NCBI GenBank assembly: GCA_017394565.1
Contig: JAFPXW010000415.1
Location: 1-5,471, forward strand
Reading direction: 5' to 3'
DNA length: 5,471 nucleotides
Source of the DNA: Oscillospiraceae bacterium
GTDB lineage: Bacteria; Bacillota; Clostridia; Oscillospirales; Ruminococcaceae
Part shown: piece after piece, positions 4,651 to 5,471 of the stretch
Layout of the letters: each line of letters opens with the position of its first letter
How positions within the stretch are numbered: the stretch's first letter is position 1
Notes under the pieces: model-generated
What the model was told of the DNA's origin: nothing
The model's database searches: none
Seen by the model: only the letters and a program-made list of their open reading frames with translations
Translations under genes and position numbers: made by a program

Positions 4651-5148
4651 TTAGTCGATGCCGATCAGTTCATTGAATGCTTTGGTAAACCGGAAGTTTT
4701 CGTCAAAACAGACGTGCATGAGGAGCATCTGCGGTTCGCCCTCGTAATCCTCGTCTTCCTCATCATATTCCTCGTCCTCATCGTATTCCTCATCCTCGTC
4801 CTCGCCGCCTTCATAGGTCAGCGCGAACGTCGAGTAAAAGCCCTCATTGCCGGGACGGGGCTTGCGGAAGGTGATCGAGGAAAGCTCCAGTTCCACGCCG
4901 TTCCAGTTGAGGTTCTGCTCCGCGATCTTCTCCTTGGCAAATTCCTCCAGCTCGCCGAGCTTTTCCTTGAGCTGCGTGAAGAAATCCGCACCCAGCGCAT
5001 AGACATCTTCCTCTTTGTACAGGTCAAAGTTCAGCCATACCCGTCTGCCGTCGATCTCCGGATAGGCATTGACGAACGTCATGGCATTCGGGGGAGATAC
5101 CTGCACCCCGTCGATGTTCCAGATCTGGTTAAATTCTTCTCTTGTCAC
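4651..5148 (-). CDS. uncharacterised protein with acidic DEEYDE repeat
   Basis: A 165-aa protein I do not recognise. It starts at GTG 5148, supported by AGGTG (5154-5158) 5 bases upstream. It has three parts: residues 1-110 look like an alpha/beta domain (WNIDGVQVSPPNAMTFVNAYP, RRVWLNFDLY, an amphipathic charged helix at 55-78, then ELELSSITFRKP); residues 113-138 are an extremely acidic Glu/Asp/Tyr linker; and residues 140-165 continue as a strand plus helix (MLLMHVCFDENFRFTKAFNELIGID). No signal peptide or membrane segment is visible, so it is probably cytoplasmic. The acidic segment may be an inserted loop within one domain. It lies 18 bases after a methyltransferase gene and 12 bases before hslO, so it is co-transcribed with them. 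That position gives no firm functional clue. Confidence 0.85.
   Translation of the reverse strand: MTREEFNQIWNIDGVQVSPPNAMTFVNAYPEIDGRRVWLNFDLYKEEDVYALGADFFTQLKEKLGELEEFAKEKIAEQNLNWNGVELELSSITFRKPRPGNEGFYSTFALTYEGGEDEDEEYDEDEEYDEEDEDYEGEPQMLLMHVCFDENFRFTKAFNELIGID
4759..4794 (-). repeat. two-copy 18-bp repeat encoding DEEYDE
   Basis: Two consecutive 18-base units (4759-4776 and 4777-4794) differ at two positions, and each encodes DEEYDE. More degenerate GAG/GAC codons surround them. It makes the core of the acidic linker and is a likely site of length variation between strains. Confidence 0.7.
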
Positions 5149-5166
5149 AAAAACACCTGCTCTCTT

Positions 5167-5471
5167 TTATATTAGCGGCTTTCGAGCTGCGAACAGAATC
5201 CTCTGTGTCGTCTCCGTGACCGGAAACAATTCTTCGGGCGTATCCAGCCCCTTGTCCGCGTCAAATTCCGCGATCAGCTCCAGGCCTGCCTTGCGGATGG
5301 CTGCTTCGACAGTTTCCAACGGATAGGCGATCTCCGTGATGAATTCATCCGTCCGGAAGTAGCTTTCTCCGTCGCGTTCAAAAAATGTGAGCTGTTCCTC
5401 TACCGTCGCGCCATCCTCTAAAAGTCGGTTCTCCCACGCGCAGAATACGTCGTCCAGATCATACAGAAAGA
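5167..5471 (-). CDS. class I SAM-dependent methyltransferase, C-terminal part
   Basis: A partial gene entering from the right edge; 100 codons plus a TAA stop at 5167-5169 are visible on the minus strand, and the frame is open throughout. The visible protein begins FLYDLDDVFCAWENRLLEDG, continues with alternating strands (LTFFERDGESYFRTDEFITEIAYP), a helix (LETVEAAIRKAGLELIAEFD) and ends with a terminal strand TQRILFAARKPLI. This order, with Tyr-Pro-Leu-Glu before the helix and a final F-x-A-R-K strand, is the usual C-terminal half of small class I methyltransferases of the YqeM type. The SAM-binding glycine motif lies outside the window, so neither cofactor binding nor substrate can be checked. 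The next gene starts 18 bases downstream, which suggests a shared transcript. Confidence 0.72.
   Translation of the reverse strand, partial: FLYDLDDVFCAWENRLLEDGATVEEQLTFFERDGESYFRTDEFITEIAYPLETVEAAIRKAGLELIAEFDADKGLDTPEELFPVTETTQRILFAARKPLI

Noticed and set aside
4543..5175. Plus-strand open frame of 210 codons with a hydrophobic run
   Set aside because: The apparent Leu/Val/Ile-rich membrane segment is the reverse complement of the acidic DEEYDE repeat, and the frame covers parts of two well-supported minus-strand genes.
1..5471. CRISPR array, riboswitch or prophage attachment site
   Set aside because: There are no regularly spaced repeats, no recognisable riboswitch core in the leaders, and no duplicated tRNA 3' end or integrase gene next to the tRNAs.

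Overview
The window looks like chromosomal DNA from a Gram-positive Bacillota/Clostridia organism, most plausibly a gut or rumen Oscillospiraceae (Ruminococcus-like) bacterium. This rests on moderate GC with GC-rich third codon positions, strong AGGAGG-type ribosome sites, consensus sigma-A promoters, a class B sortase, a lipid-anchored family 5 glycoside hydrolase, and Glu/Met tRNA sequences close to Firmicutes versions. The lineage is an inference from content; no search was run.

Layout. Positions 60-332 (minus strand) hold a small tRNA operon: a near-perfect sigma-A promoter, tRNA-Met(CAT), tRNA-Glu(TTC) with encoded CCA ends, and an intrinsic terminator. A 444-base divergent intergenic region (256-699) follows. 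It contains the tRNA promoter, two foldable hairpins of unknown meaning, and the promoter of the next gene. Positions 700-2028 (plus) encode a secreted GH5 endoglucanase-type lipoprotein. Positions 2279-3181 (plus) encode a class B sortase that starts at TTG and has its own consensus promoter at 2062-2090. A compact non-coding element of about 134 bp sits between that promoter and the ribosome site. It has 15-bp perfect terminal inverted repeats, two internal GC-rich hairpins and a 10-11 bp flanking direct duplication. It reads as a MITE-like insertion into the sortase 5' leader and is the most notable object in the window. A bidirectional terminator (3218-3251) separates the sortase from a convergent minus-strand operon.

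The minus-strand operon (5471 down to 3266) reads: C-terminal part of a class I SAM-dependent methyltransferase (cut by the window edge), a 165-aa protein of unknown function with an acidic DEEYDE repeat, the redox-regulated chaperone Hsp33 (hslO), and a YxjI/LURP-one-related protein whose start overlaps the hslO stop (ATGA). Spacings of 18, 12 and -3 bases indicate one transcript; its promoter lies outside the window.

Functionally, the left half combines translation RNAs with cell-surface functions (polysaccharide hydrolysis and cell-wall protein anchoring). The right half is a housekeeping/stress cassette. The hydrolase has a lipobox but no visible cell-wall sorting signal or dockerin, so it is unlikely to be a substrate of the neighbouring sortase.
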